Assembly (NCBI RefSeq): GCF_009469595.2 | Contig: NZ_SSXV01000002.1 | Location: 1 to 64,000 of the forward strand | DNA length: 64,000 nt | Reading direction: 5' to 3' | From: Thauera sp. 2A1 | GTDB lineage: Bacteria > Pseudomonadota > Gammaproteobacteria > Burkholderiales > Rhodocyclaceae | Shown here: positions 33,843 to 42,849 of the stretch, piece after piece | Position numbering within the stretch: position 1 is the first letter of the stretch | Layout of the letters: each line of letters starts with the position of its first letter | The notes under the pieces: generated by a model | The model's input: only the letters and a program-made list of their open reading frames with translations | The model's database searches: none | Told to the model about the DNA's origin: nothing | Made by a program: the position numbers and the translations under genes

Positions 33843-33851
33843 GAACACGTT

Positions 33852-33922
33852 TCCCTACGCCGGTGCGAGCCGGATCAGGTTCCAAGGGTTTTTCTCAGCC
33901 CGCACACACGGCGGGCACCCCC
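33852..33922 (-). promoter_or_regulatory. TPP riboswitch (THI element)
   Basis: Read on the minus strand, the conserved elements occur in order: GGGGGTGCCC, then GGGCTGAGA, ACCCTTGGAACCTGATCCGG and GCACCGGCGTAGGGA. The closing AGGGA lies about ten bases before the thiD ATG and is the only plausible ribosome-binding site. Control is therefore probably translational: TPP binding stabilises the closing stem and hides the site. Confidence 0.93.
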
Positions 33923-33936
33923 AACGGCAAGAGGGC

Positions 33937-33965
33937 ACGATACTGGATGCCCCCCGGCATGGCAA
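33937..33965 (-). promoter_or_regulatory. Sigma-70 promoter of thiD-thiC
   Basis: On the minus strand TTGCCA (33965-33960) and TATCGT (33942-33937) are 17 bases apart. The predicted start site falls just before the first riboswitch stem, which is what a riboswitch leader requires. Confidence 0.6.
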
Positions 33966-34113
33966 GGTCGGGGGCGAGTGACCGATATCACGTTCGGGGC
34001 ATTGACAGCTCAAGATTGATGCGCCGCTGCCGTCAAAATAGACGATAGCGCATTCGACCCTTGCCGATTTCACATCGCCGCCGCCCCTTGCCGCCCATTC
34101 TTCCCTCGATCCG

Positions 34114-35850
34114 ATGAAAACCGCTCGCCTGATCGCCGCATTGCTGGCCCTGCCTGCCGCGCTGCCCGCCGGTGCCGCCGACTGGCAGATGGTGGTGCGA
34201 GACCGCAATCGCCAGGTCGAGATCGACCGCGCCAGCATCTTCAATTCCGACCGTGGCACCAAGGTGTCGTGGGCGCGGGTCGTGCTCACGGCGGAGGAGG
34301 CTGCCACGGCGGGCTACGCGACGATCAAGGCGCTCAACCGCTACGACTGCATGAACCGCAGCTTCATGACGGTGAAGCGGGTCTATCTCGACGCCAGCGA
34401 GCAGATCCTCCGCGAGGAGGCCATCGCCGAGCAGGCGCCGATGATGGTGGCGCGCAATTCGGTCGATGAGCGGCTGTGGCGCGAGGTCTGCCACCCGCCC
34501 ACCGCGAAGGACCTGGAGAAGATCGCCGACGAGGCGGTGAAGGCTACCGCCGGCGCACTGGACGCGAAGAAGAGCCCCGCGTCGGCCGGGGCCAGGCCGC
34601 CTGCGCTGGCGACCCGGCCCGCGCCTGAGCCCAAGGCGGTGGTGCAGCAGAAGGCCGAGCCCATCCCCAAGGCGGATCCGGTTGCGCGCCCGGTGCCGAT
34701 TCCTGCGCGCGACGTGGCCGCAGCCCAGGTGCGCAGCGGCGACATCAGGCCGGCAGAGGCGGACAAGGCGCGCGCTGCGCCCCAGGCGGCCACCCAGGGC
34801 TCCATCGTGCCGCCCTTGCCCAGGCTGGAGCTGCCGCCGCCGCCCGAAAGCGCGGGCGACGCCAGGGCCAGGGTTGCGGCTGACGTCAGGCAGCCGTCTG
34901 CCGCCGAGATGAAACCGGAGCCGAAGGTGAAGCCCGAGCCGAGCGTGAAGCCGGAACCCAAGGTTCGCGAGGCCGCTCCTGCCCGGCCTGCCGCGCTGGC
35001 GAAGGCGCCAGCTTCAGAGTCCGGGGTGCCCGCAGCGGCGGTCGAGGCGCGGCCGGCGCGCGACAGGAAGGCGCTGGATGAAGCCGCGCTTGCCGCGCTC
35101 GTGCAGCGCAGCGCGACGCCGGCGCCACGACCGACGCCGATTCGGCCCCAGCCGGATGGGCGCGTCGCCAATGCCGTGGCGTGGAGCTACGAGGGCGAGA
35201 CCGGGCCGCAATACTGGGGCCGCCTGCGCCCGGAGTGGAGCGTGTGCGCCCTGGGCACGCGGCAAGCGCCGATCGAACTGCGCGATGGCGTCGGCGTCGA
35301 TCTGGAGCCGGTGAAGTTCGACTATCGGCCGTCGCATTTCCGCGTTACCGACACCGGAACCACGCTGCGTGTCGAAGTGGACGAGGCGATGGGCATGGAA
35401 GTGCGCGGCCGCCGCTACCTGCTGGAGTACCTGAGCCTGCATCGTGCTGCGCAGCAGGGCGGCGCGGGTGAGGCACAGGACATGGTGGCGCAGTTCTGGC
35501 ATCGCGACGCCGAAGGCAACCGCGCCATGCTCGCGGTGCCGCTGGCCGTGGGCGCGCAATCCAGCCCGGCGCTGCAGATGCTGTGGAACAACCTGCCGCT
35601 GGACAGGGGGCGCAGCTTTGCGCCGGCCGCAACGCTCGATGCAAGCACCCTGTTGCCCGCCGATCCCGCCCATTACCTGTACATCGGGTCGCTGCCGGAG
35701 CCGCCCTGCACCGAAGGCGTGCTGTGGGTGGTGATGAAGCGGCCGGTGTCGCTGTCGGCGGAGCAGCTTGCGGTGTTCACCCGCCTGTATCCGCACAACA
35801 GCCGCCCCGTCCAGCCGGGCAATGGGCGGCTGGTGCTCGAATCACGCTGA
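34114..35850 (+). CDS. Secreted protein: N-terminal surface-adhesin-like domain, linker, degenerate alpha-carbonic anhydrase
   Basis: 578 residues. The signal peptide is MKTARLIAALLALPAALPAGA. Residues about 22-130 (WQMVVRDRNRQVEIDRASI, YDCMNRSFMTVKRVYLD) resemble the surface-adhesin E domain of betaproteobacteria. A 200-residue Ala/Pro/Lys/Glu linker follows, including a hexapeptide repeat. Residues about 350-578 are an alpha-carbonic anhydrase with GETGPQYWG, the Cys pair and EPPCTEGV retained. By alignment to the FHFHxPSE region, the first zinc His is Ser441, the second is His443, and the third is Gln460. Hydration of CO2 is therefore unlikely. Periplasmic or surface location expected. Confidence 0.82.
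   Translation: MKTARLIAALLALPAALPAGAADWQMVVRDRNRQVEIDRASIFNSDRGTKVSWARVVLTAEEAATAGYATIKALNRYDCMNRSFMTVKRVYLDASEQILREEAIAEQAPMMVARNSVDERLWREVCHPPTAKDLEKIADEAVKATAGALDAKKSPASAGARPPALATRPAPEPKAVVQQKAEPIPKADPVARPVPIPARDVAAAQVRSGDIRPAEADKARAAPQAATQGSIVPPLPRLELPPPPESAGDARARVAADVRQPSAAEMKPEPKVKPEPSVKPEPKVREAAPARPAALAKAPASESGVPAAAVEARPARDRKALDEAALAALVQRSATPAPRPTPIRPQPDGRVANAVAWSYEGETGPQYWGRLRPEWSVCALGTRQAPIELRDGVGVDLEPVKFDYRPSHFRVTDTGTTLRVEVDEAMGMEVRGRRYLLEYLSLHRAAQQGGAGEAQDMVAQFWHRDAEGNRAMLAVPLAVGAQSSPALQMLWNNLPLDRGRSFAPAATLDASTLLPADPAHYLYIGSLPEPPCTEGVLWVVMKRPVSLSAEQLAVFTRLYPHNSRPVQPGNGRLVLESR
34912..34965 (+). repeat. Three 18-bp tandem repeats coding for KPEP(K/S)V
   Basis: Three consecutive 18-base units encode KPEPKV, KPEPSV and KPEPKV inside the linker of the carbonic-anhydrase-like protein. 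Synonymous changes between the units suggest selection on the peptide rather than a fresh slippage product. Confidence 0.8.
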
Positions 35851-35984
35851 AGATGTCGCTGAAGTTGCGCTGAAGTTGCCATTGACGCGCCCGCATCGGC
35901 CGCGGGCAGCTAAAATCATGCCCTTGCGCTGAACGGCCGCGGGCAGGTGGAGATGCCCGCGCTTTCCATGGGGTGGGCGGACGG

Positions 35985-37091
35985 ATGGCTATGCGTGACA
36001 TGCGTGGGTGGGTCGTGGTCCTTGCAGTTGGCGCGGGGCTTGCCGGCTGTTCGCGGCCGCCGGAAGTGGCGCAGCCGCCGCTTTCAGTGCTGGTGCGCAG
36101 CGTTGGCGGCGCACCCGCTGCAGCGGGTGCCCAGGTCTACACTGGGGAGGTGCGCGCCCGCATCGAGACCGATCTGGGCTTTCGCGTCGGCGGCAAGATC
36201 CTGCAGCGGCGGGTGGATGTCGGCGCGCGGGTGAAGGCCGGCGAGGTGCTCGCGCAGCTCGATCCGCAGGATGCGCGCCTCGGCGCGAGTGCCGCCGCCG
36301 CTGCCGAAGCCGCCGCCGCCGCCGATCTGGCGCTGGCCGAGGACGAATTCCGGCGTGCGCGCGAGCTGCGCGCGCGCAACTTCATCAGCGAATCCGCGCT
36401 GGACGCGCGCCGCACCGCGCAGCAGGCGGCCGAGGCCAGGTTGCGGCAGGCGCGCGCGCAGGCGGCCAGCGCATCGAACCAGGCCGATTACACCCGCCTG
36501 CTGGCCGACGCCGACGGCGTGGTGACCGCTGTGCTGGCCGAGGCGGGCCAGGTCGTGGCGGCCGGCCAGGCCGTGCTGCGCGTGGCGCGGCCGGGCGAAC
36601 GCGAGGTGCTGATTCATGTGCCCGAGAACCGGGTGCGCGGCTTTGCGCCCGGCGACATGGCCGAGGTGCGGCCGTGGATGGCGGCAGACAGGGTCTATGC
36701 GGCGCGGGTGCGGGAAGTTGCGCCCGCGGCCGATACTGCGACGCGGACCTATGCGCTGCGCGTGAGCGTGCCGCGCGCCGACGATGCGCTGCCACTGGGC
36801 GCCACTGCCAGCGTGGCCTTCGCCAGCGCGGACGGCGAAGGCGTGCTGCTGCCGCTGTCGGCGGTGACGCGGGCCGATGGGCAGGCGCAGGTGTGGGTGG
36901 TTGCCGCCGACGACAGCCTGCGACGGGTCGCTGTCGATGTGGGCGCGTGGCGCGAGGATGGTGCCCTGGTGCGTGGCGGCCTGCCGGCGGATGCACGAGT
37001 GGTGGTGGCCGGCGTGCAGCGCCTGGTCGAGGGGGCCAAGGTGCGGCCGGTGGAAGAGGGGGCGCCGGTGGCGCTGGACGTCAAGCGATGA
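35985..37091 (+). CDS. RND efflux periplasmic adaptor lipoprotein
   Basis: A 368-residue membrane fusion protein. A lipoprotein signal ends in LAGCS with Cys22. The lipoyl half-motif GFRVGGKILQRRVDVGARVK, a long alpha hairpin (about 90-160, very Ala/Arg-rich), the second lipoyl half with DADGVVTAVLAEAGQVV and beta-barrel domains follow in order. ATG 35985 is my choice; ATG 35991 and GTG 35973 are in frame. It overlaps the pump gene by four bases (ATGA). Confidence 0.88.
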   Translation: MAMRDMRGWVVVLAVGAGLAGCSRPPEVAQPPLSVLVRSVGGAPAAAGAQVYTGEVRARIETDLGFRVGGKILQRRVDVGARVKAGEVLAQLDPQDARLGASAAAAAEAAAAADLALAEDEFRRARELRARNFISESALDARRTAQQAAEARLRQARAQAASASNQADYTRLLADADGVVTAVLAEAGQVVAAGQAVLRVARPGEREVLIHVPENRVRGFAPGDMAEVRPWMAADRVYAARVREVAPAADTATRTYALRVSVPRADDALPLGATASVAFASADGEGVLLPLSAVTRADGQAQVWVVAADDSLRRVAVDVGAWREDGALVRGGLPADARVVVAGVQRLVEGAKVRPVEEGAPVALDVKR

Positions 37092-40000
37092 GCCATCATC
37101 GCAAGGGCGTCGGCAGCCGCTTCAACCTGTCCGAATGGGGGCTGGCGCATCGCTCGCTGGTGCTCTACCTGCTCTTCGTGTCCACCCTGATCGGGCTCGT
37201 CGCCTATACGCGCCTGGGGCAGTCGGAAGATCCGCCTTTCACCTTCAAGATCATGGTCGTGCGCGCGGAATGGCCGGGCGCCACCGCGCACGAGGTGGAG
37301 CAGCAGGTCACCGACAAGATCGAGCGCAAGCTGCAGGAGATTCCCCAGCTCGACGTGGTGCGCAGCTTTTCGCGGCCGGGCGAAGCCATGGTATTCGTCA
37401 TCACGCGCGACTCGACGTCGGCGCGAGAGATTCCCGACGTGTGGTACCAGGCGCGCAAGAAGATCGGCGACATCGCCTACACGCTCCCTGCGGGCGTGCG
37501 CGGCCCCTTCTTCAACGACGAGTTCGGCGACACCTACGGCAACATCTTCGCGCTCGTCGGCGAGGGTGTGTCGCACGCGGAGCTCAAGCGCCATGCGGAG
37601 GCGATCCGCAGTGAGCTGCTGCGGGTGCAGGACGTCGCCAAGGTCAGCTTCTTCGGCGAGCAGGCGCAGCGGGTCTACATCGAACTCTCCAACACCAAGC
37701 TCGCCACCTTCGGCCTGCAGCTCGGCGACATCGTCACCGCGCTGTCGGCGCAGAACGCCGAGACCGGCGCCGGCTTCTTCGAGACCGCTGCCGAGCGCAT
37801 CTGGCTGCGCCCGAGCGGGCAGTTCGAGGATCTGGACGCGATCCGCGCCACCGTCATCCGCGCCAAGGGGCGCGAATTCCGTCTGGGCGACATCGCCGAG
37901 GTGCGGCGCGGCTACGTCGACCCGCCCACCGAGCGCATGCGCTTCATGGGCCAGGACGCCTTCGGCATCGGCGTGTCGATGCGCGCTGGCGGCGACATCG
38001 TGGCGCTGGGCGACAACCTCGATGCCGCAGTCGTCCGCATCGAGCGCCAATTGCCTGCCGGCATTCGCCTGGAGCGCGTCGCCGACCAGCCGCACGCGGT
38101 GAGCCGCTCGGTGAGCGAGTTCGTGCGCGTGCTGGCCGAGGCGGTGATCATCGTCATGGCCGTGAGCCTGCTGTCGCTCGGCTTCCGCACCGGCGTGGTG
38201 GTGCTGATCGTGATCCCGGTGGTGCTGGCGATCACCTTCCTGTTCATGCATCTGCTGGGCATTGGCCTGCACAAGATCTCGCTCGGCGCGCTGATCCTGG
38301 CGCTCGGCCTGCTGGTGGACGACGCCATCATCGCTGTCGAGATGATGGCGACCAAGATGGAGGAGGGCTGGAGCCGCGTGCGCGCGGCGAGCTTCGCGTG
38401 GACCTCGACCGCCATGCCGATGCTGTCGGGCACGCTGGTCACCGCCGCGGGCTTCCTGCCGATCGCCACCGCGGCCTCGTCCACCGGCGAATACACGCGC
38501 TCGATCTTCCAGGTGACGGTGATCGCGCTGCTGGTGTCGTGGGTCGCGGCGGTGCTGTTCGTGCCCTACCTCGGCTATTACCTGCTGCCCGATTTCCGCG
38601 CCGATGCAGGCAAGCCGTCGCGGCTGGCGGGGCTGGTCGGCCGCGTCTTCCCGGCGCTGGGGCGGCGCATGGCCGAACGTGCGCTGCATGCGCAGGACCC
38701 GCACGACGAATACGCCATCTACCACACGCCCTTCTACACGCGCTTTCGCGCAGTGGTGAGTGCCTGCGTGACGCATCGCTGGATGGTCATCGCGCTGACG
38801 CTGGCCGCCTTTGCCGCCTCGCTGGTGGTGTTCGGGCGCTTCGTTCCGCAGCAGTTCTTTCCCGACTCCACCCGACCCGAGCTGATCGTTGATCTGCGCC
38901 TGGCCGAAGGCGCCTCGCACCAGGCCACCGAGGACGGCGTGCGCCGCCTGGAAGGCTTCCTCGACAAGCAGGACGGCATCGCCAATTACGTGGCCTGGCT
39001 GGGAACCGGCAGCCCGCGCTTCTACCTGCCGCTGGACCAGCAACTGGCGCAGACCAGCTTTGCCCAGTTCGTCGTCCTCACCAACGGCGTCGCCGAGCGC
39101 GAGGCGCTGCGCGCGAAGCTGATCCGCATGTTCGATGACGAGCCCTGGCCGCTGATGGGGACGGTGCTGCGGCTGGAGAACGGTCCGCCGGTCGGCTTCC
39201 CGGTGCAGTACCGCGTCAGCGGACCCGATCTGGGCGAACTGCGTCGCATCGCACACCAGGTCGCCGACGTCATGCGCGGCGACGCCCGGCTGTCCAACGT
39301 GCATCTGGACTGGGAGGAGCCGTCCAAGACGGTGCGGCTGAAGGTCGACCAGCACAAGGCGCGGCTGCTCGGCGTCTCCAGCCAGGACATCGCCAACCTG
39401 CTCGCCACCTCGCTGCAGGGCGTCACCGTGACGCAGTTCCGCGAGGGCACCGAGACGATCTCGGTGGTGCTGCGCGGCGCCACGTCGGAGCGCGTGCACC
39501 TCGGCCTGCTGCCCGATCTCGCGCTGCCGGTGGCGGGCGGGCGCAGCGTGCCGCTGGCGCAGGTCGCCACCGCCGAATACGGCTTCGAGGAAGGCGTGAT
39601 CTGGCGCCGCAACCGCCTGCCGACGGTGACGGTGCGCGCCACGCTGTACGGTTCGACGCAGCCGGCCGTGCTCGTCGCCCAGCTCGCCCCGCCCATGAAG
39701 TCGATCGAGGACGCCTTGCCGCTGGGCTACCGCCTGGGAGTGGGCGGTGCGGTGGAGGAGAGCGCCAAGGGCGGCAGCTCGGTGGCCGCAGGCGTGCCGC
39801 TGTTCGTGCTGGTGGTGGTGACCGTGCTGCTGCTGCAACTGCAGAGCTTCTCGCGCACGCTGATGGTGTTGCTGACCGCGCCGCTGGGCATGATCGGCGT
39901 CACGCTCTTCCTGCTGGCCTTCAACAAGCCCTTCGGTTTCGTCGCCATGCTCGGCACCATCGCGCTGTCGGGCATGATCATGCGCAACTCGGTGATCCTG

Positions 40001-40300
40001 GTGGACCAGATCGAGCAGGACCTCGAAGCCGGCCGCACGCCGTGGGAGGCGATCATCGAATCCACCGTGCGCCGCTTCCGGCCCATCATGCTGACCGCCG
40101 CGGCCGCGATCCTGGCGATGATCCCGCTGTCGCGCAGCGCCTTCTTCGGGCCGATGGCCGTCGCCATCATGGGCGGGCTCACCGTCGCCACCGCGCTGAC
40201 CATGCTCTTCCTGCCCGCGCTGTATGCGGCGTGGTACCGGGTGAAGCCCTCGGACCGCGCGCTCGGCAGGGATCGCACCGCAGCAACTGCGCTAGAATGA
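37088..40300 (+). CDS. RND multidrug efflux pump, inner membrane subunit (AcrB/MdtB-like)
   Basis: A 1070-residue HAE-type RND transporter with 12 helices and two periplasmic loops. Typical strings are LGQSEDPPFTFKIMVV, the TM4 region LGLLVDDAIIAVEMM with paired Asp residues of the proton relay, and in the second half LGTIALSGMIMRNSVILVDQ. It works with the adaptor upstream; a TolC-family channel lies 1.1 kb downstream. Substrate unknown; relatives export drugs, detergents or dyes. Confidence 0.92.
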   Translation: MSHHRKGVGSRFNLSEWGLAHRSLVLYLLFVSTLIGLVAYTRLGQSEDPPFTFKIMVVRAEWPGATAHEVEQQVTDKIERKLQEIPQLDVVRSFSRPGEAMVFVITRDSTSAREIPDVWYQARKKIGDIAYTLPAGVRGPFFNDEFGDTYGNIFALVGEGVSHAELKRHAEAIRSELLRVQDVAKVSFFGEQAQRVYIELSNTKLATFGLQLGDIVTALSAQNAETGAGFFETAAERIWLRPSGQFEDLDAIRATVIRAKGREFRLGDIAEVRRGYVDPPTERMRFMGQDAFGIGVSMRAGGDIVALGDNLDAAVVRIERQLPAGIRLERVADQPHAVSRSVSEFVRVLAEAVIIVMAVSLLSLGFRTGVVVLIVIPVVLAITFLFMHLLGIGLHKISLGALILALGLLVDDAIIAVEMMATKMEEGWSRVRAASFAWTSTAMPMLSGTLVTAAGFLPIATAASSTGEYTRSIFQVTVIALLVSWVAAVLFVPYLGYYLLPDFRADAGKPSRLAGLVGRVFPALGRRMAERALHAQDPHDEYAIYHTPFYTRFRAVVSACVTHRWMVIALTLAAFAASLVVFGRFVPQQFFPDSTRPELIVDLRLAEGASHQATEDGVRRLEGFLDKQDGIANYVAWLGTGSPRFYLPLDQQLAQTSFAQFVVLTNGVAEREALRAKLIRMFDDEPWPLMGTVLRLENGPPVGFPVQYRVSGPDLGELRRIAHQVADVMRGDARLSNVHLDWEEPSKTVRLKVDQHKARLLGVSSQDIANLLATSLQGVTVTQFREGTETISVVLRGATSERVHLGLLPDLALPVAGGRSVPLAQVATAEYGFEEGVIWRRNRLPTVTVRATLYGSTQPAVLVAQLAPPMKSIEDALPLGYRLGVGGAVEESAKGGSSVAAGVPLFVLVVVTVLLLQLQSFSRTLMVLLTAPLGMIGVTLFLLAFNKPFGFVAMLGTIALSGMIMRNSVILVDQIEQDLEAGRTPWEAIIESTVRRFRPIMLTAAAAILAMIPLSRSAFFGPMAVAIMGGLTVATALTMLFLPALYAAWYRVKPSDRALGRDRTAATALE

Positions 40301-40320
40301 CGTGATTTTGTCTGTGGACG

Positions 40321-40349
40321 ACGCTTTATAAATAAGCGTGTGCTAATAT
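40321..40349 (+). promoter_or_regulatory. Candidate extended -10 promoter with overlapping palindrome before pcm
   Basis: TGCTAATAT (40341-40349) is an extended -10 match. Just upstream, ACGCTT (40321-40326) and AAGCGT (40334-40339) form an inverted repeat around TATAAAT. The stretch is AT-rich and only 67 bases separate the pump gene from pcm. Confidence 0.45.
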
Positions 40350-40367
40350 TTCGCCAGGGAGTGCCCG

Positions 40368-41021
40368 ATGAACTTCGAGAAAGCGCGTTTCAACATGGTC
40401 GAACAGCAGATCCGCCCCTGGGAGGTGCTGGATCCGGACGTGCTCGATCTCCTGATGACGGTGAAGCGTGAGGAGTTCGTGCCCGAGAACGCGCGCGCCC
40501 TGGCATTCGCCGACGTCGAGATCCCCATCGGCCGCGGTCAGGTCATGCTCAAGCCGGTGATCGAGGGCAAGATCCTGCAGGCCCTGCAACTCAACCGCGC
40601 CGATTCCGTGCTCGAGATCGGCACCGGCTCCGGCTTCTTCGCCGCGCTGCTGGCGGCGCGGACCGAGTGGGTCCGCTCGATCGAGATCGAGCCCGAGCTG
40701 GTGCGCTTCGCGTGCGCCAACCTGTCGCGCAACAAGGTCGAGAACGTCATCGTCGAGGAAGGCGATGGTGCGCAGGGCTGGATCGGCCGTGCGCCTTACG
40801 ACGTGATCGTCATTTCCGGTGGCCTGCCCTTCCTGCCGCAGGCCTTCCTCGAGCAGCTCAAGGTTGGCGGGCGCCTGTTCGCCTTCGTCGGCGAGGCACC
40901 GGTGATGAAGGCGCGGCTGGTTACCTGCGAGGCCGAGGGCCGCTTCCGTACCGAAGACATTTTCGAGACCGTCGTGCCGATGCTGCAGCATGCGGCGCGG
41001 CGCGAGACTTTCCGCTTCTGA
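40368..41021 (+). CDS. pcm: Protein-L-isoaspartate O-methyltransferase-type SAM methyltransferase
   Basis: A 217-residue SAM-dependent methyltransferase. Signatures: RFNMVEQQIRPWEVLD at the N-terminus, LEIGTGSGFFAALLAA for SAM binding, IEIEPELVRFAC, and VISGGLPFLPQAFLEQLKVG. The family repairs isoaspartyl residues in aged proteins. The short form without the usual GGT substrate loop string is the type found upstream of tolC in betaproteobacteria, so repair activity is assumed rather than shown. Confidence 0.85.
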   Translation: MNFEKARFNMVEQQIRPWEVLDPDVLDLLMTVKREEFVPENARALAFADVEIPIGRGQVMLKPVIEGKILQALQLNRADSVLEIGTGSGFFAALLAARTEWVRSIEIEPELVRFACANLSRNKVENVIVEEGDGAQGWIGRAPYDVIVISGGLPFLPQAFLEQLKVGGRLFAFVGEAPVMKARLVTCEAEGRFRTEDIFETVVPMLQHAARRETFRF

Positions 41022-41027
41022 GGATCC

Positions 41028-41351
41028 ATGCAACAGATCAGCCCCGCCCAACTTGCCGCCTGGCTCGCCGACGAGCAGAGGCCTGTGCCGCTGCTGCTCG
41101 ACGTGCGTGAGCCGTGGGAGTTCGAGTTCTGCCACATCGAGGGCTCGGTGCCGATGCCGATGGCCTCGGTGCCGGCACGCATCGGCGAGCTCGACCCCGA
41201 TCGCGAGACGGTGGTGATCTGCCACCACGGCGGGCGCAGCGCGCAGGTCTGCATGTTCCTCGCGCGCCAGGGTCATGCCAGGGTGATCAACCTGGCGGGC
41301 GGTGTCGCCGGCTGGGCTGCGCAGGTCGATCCGCGCATGCCGCAGTACTGA
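41028..41351 (+). CDS. Rhodanese-like sulfurtransferase
   Basis: A 107-residue single rhodanese domain. LLLDVREPWEFEFCHIEGSV and the active-site loop VICHHGGRSAQV with Cys65 are present, followed by VINLAGGVAGWA. It may transfer sulfane sulfur in the cytosol. It is six bases after pcm and likely cotranscribed with it. Confidence 0.9.
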   Translation: MQQISPAQLAAWLADEQRPVPLLLDVREPWEFEFCHIEGSVPMPMASVPARIGELDPDRETVVICHHGGRSAQVCMFLARQGHARVINLAGGVAGWAAQVDPRMPQY

Positions 41352-41408
41352 GTTCCGGGGCCGTCCGTCCGGTTGCGTCCCGATGCGGGTCTTTGCGGAG
41401 AAGCTGTG

Positions 41409-42722
41409 ATGAAGCGAGCGTTGTTGGTGTGCCTGGCCGGTCTGTTTTCCACGGGTGCCCTGGCGGCCGATCTGTTGCAGGTCTATCGCGACGCGCTCGC
41501 CAATGATGCGAAGTTCGCCGCCGCGCGCGCGCAGCGTGAGGCCGGGCAGGAAAAAGTCGTGCAGGGCCTCTCCGGCCTGCTGCCGCAGATCGGCGCCGCC
41601 GCCAGCACCAACTGGAACCAGGCCAATGCACGCACCAGCCTGGGCAGCTTCGACCGCGACTACAACAGCAACGGCTATTCGGTCCAACTGACCCAGCCCC
41701 TGTTCCGCTGGCAGAACTGGGTGCAGTACAAGCAGGGCGAGCTGCAGACGGCGCTGGCCGACAGCCAGTTCGGCCTTGCCCGGCAGGACCTCGTGCTGCG
41801 CGTGGCCGACGCCTACTTCAACGTACTGAACGCGCAGGATGCGTTGGCCGCGGTCACGCAACTGCGCACCGCCGCGGGCGAGCAGCTCCAGCTTGCCAAG
41901 ACCAGCTTCGAAGTCGGCACCGTCACCATCACCGACGTGCACGAGGCGCAGTCACGTTTCGACTTGGCATCGGCGCAGGAGATCGCCGCGCAGAACCAGC
42001 TCGAGGTCGCGCGCCAGACGCTGGCGCAGATCATCGGCAAGCAGCCCGACGCACTCGCCGGCCTGCGCCCCGGCGTGGAGCTGCAGCGGCCGCAGCCCGA
42101 CAACATCGCCGACTGGGTGAGCGCAGCCGAGGCTGGCAGCCTCGGGGTGCAGTCGCAACAGCTCGCGCGCGAGATCGCCGCGCGCGAAGTGGAGCGCGCC
42201 CAGGCGGGCCATCTGCCCACGGTCGACGTCGTCGCTTCGTACGGGCTGAATCGCCGCCCGGCGATCACCACCGACCGCTCCGAGGCCACCACCATCGGCC
42301 TGCAGCTCAACGTGCCGCTGTATTCCGGCGGCCGTACCTCTTCGCTTACCCGCGAAGCCGCGGCGCTGCGCCTGAAGGCGGATTCCGACCTCGAAGACGC
42401 TCGCCGCAGCGCCGCGCTCGCCGCCCGGCAGTCATGGCTGGGCGTGACCAGCGGGCTGGCGCAGGTCAAGGCGCTGGAGGCGGCCAGGGTGTCGTCGACG
42501 TCCTCGCTCGAAGCCAACAAGCTCGGCTACGAAGTCGGCGTGCGCATCAACATCGACGTGCTCAACGCGCAGAGCCAGCTCGCCGATACCCAGCAGAAGC
42601 TGGCGCGCGCGCGCTACGACACGCTGCTCGCGCAACTGCGCCTGAAGGCCGCCGCCGGCACGCTCGGCGAGGACGACGTGCAGGCCATCAACGCCTTGCT
42701 GACGACCGCGCCGGCACGCTGA
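41409..42722 (+). CDS. tolC: TolC-family outer membrane channel
   Basis: A 437-residue outer membrane efflux protein with a signal peptide MKRALLVCLAGLFSTGALA. The two OEP repeats are clear: LLQVYRDALANDAKFAAARA and the later VGVRINIDVLNAQSQLADTQ. FEVGTVTITDVHEAQ is diagnostic of TolC. GGAG eight bases upstream supports ATG 41409. It can serve the RND pair upstream and perhaps the MacAB-like exporter at 12-16 kb. Confidence 0.92.
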   Translation: MKRALLVCLAGLFSTGALAADLLQVYRDALANDAKFAAARAQREAGQEKVVQGLSGLLPQIGAAASTNWNQANARTSLGSFDRDYNSNGYSVQLTQPLFRWQNWVQYKQGELQTALADSQFGLARQDLVLRVADAYFNVLNAQDALAAVTQLRTAAGEQLQLAKTSFEVGTVTITDVHEAQSRFDLASAQEIAAQNQLEVARQTLAQIIGKQPDALAGLRPGVELQRPQPDNIADWVSAAEAGSLGVQSQQLAREIAAREVERAQAGHLPTVDVVASYGLNRRPAITTDRSEATTIGLQLNVPLYSGGRTSSLTREAAALRLKADSDLEDARRSAALAARQSWLGVTSGLAQVKALEAARVSSTSSLEANKLGYEVGVRINIDVLNAQSQLADTQQKLARARYDTLLAQLRLKAAAGTLGEDDVQAINALLTTAPAR

Positions 42723-42740
42723 TCCGGATCGCCGAAGCGA

Positions 42741-42763
42741 TCGCGGTCAAGCCCGCTCCTACG
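42741..42763. repeat. REP-like element between tolC and waaA
   Basis: TCGCGGTCAAGCCCGCTCCT followed by ACG is the reverse complement of the GTAGGAGCGGGCTTGACCGC core seen elsewhere in the window. It lies between convergent genes. Confidence 0.7.
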
Positions 42764-42849
42764 CACCCCCGATACAGGCTCGACTCTGCTGCGGCGCTGC
42801 AAGGCCGACGTGGCTATGACCGCAGCAAGGCGCCGTTTCGTGCCTTGCG

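Noticed and set aside
34002..34007. TTGACA as a -35 box for the carbonic-anhydrase-like gene
   Set aside because: No -10 hexamer lies 16-18 bases downstream; the hit is probably chance.
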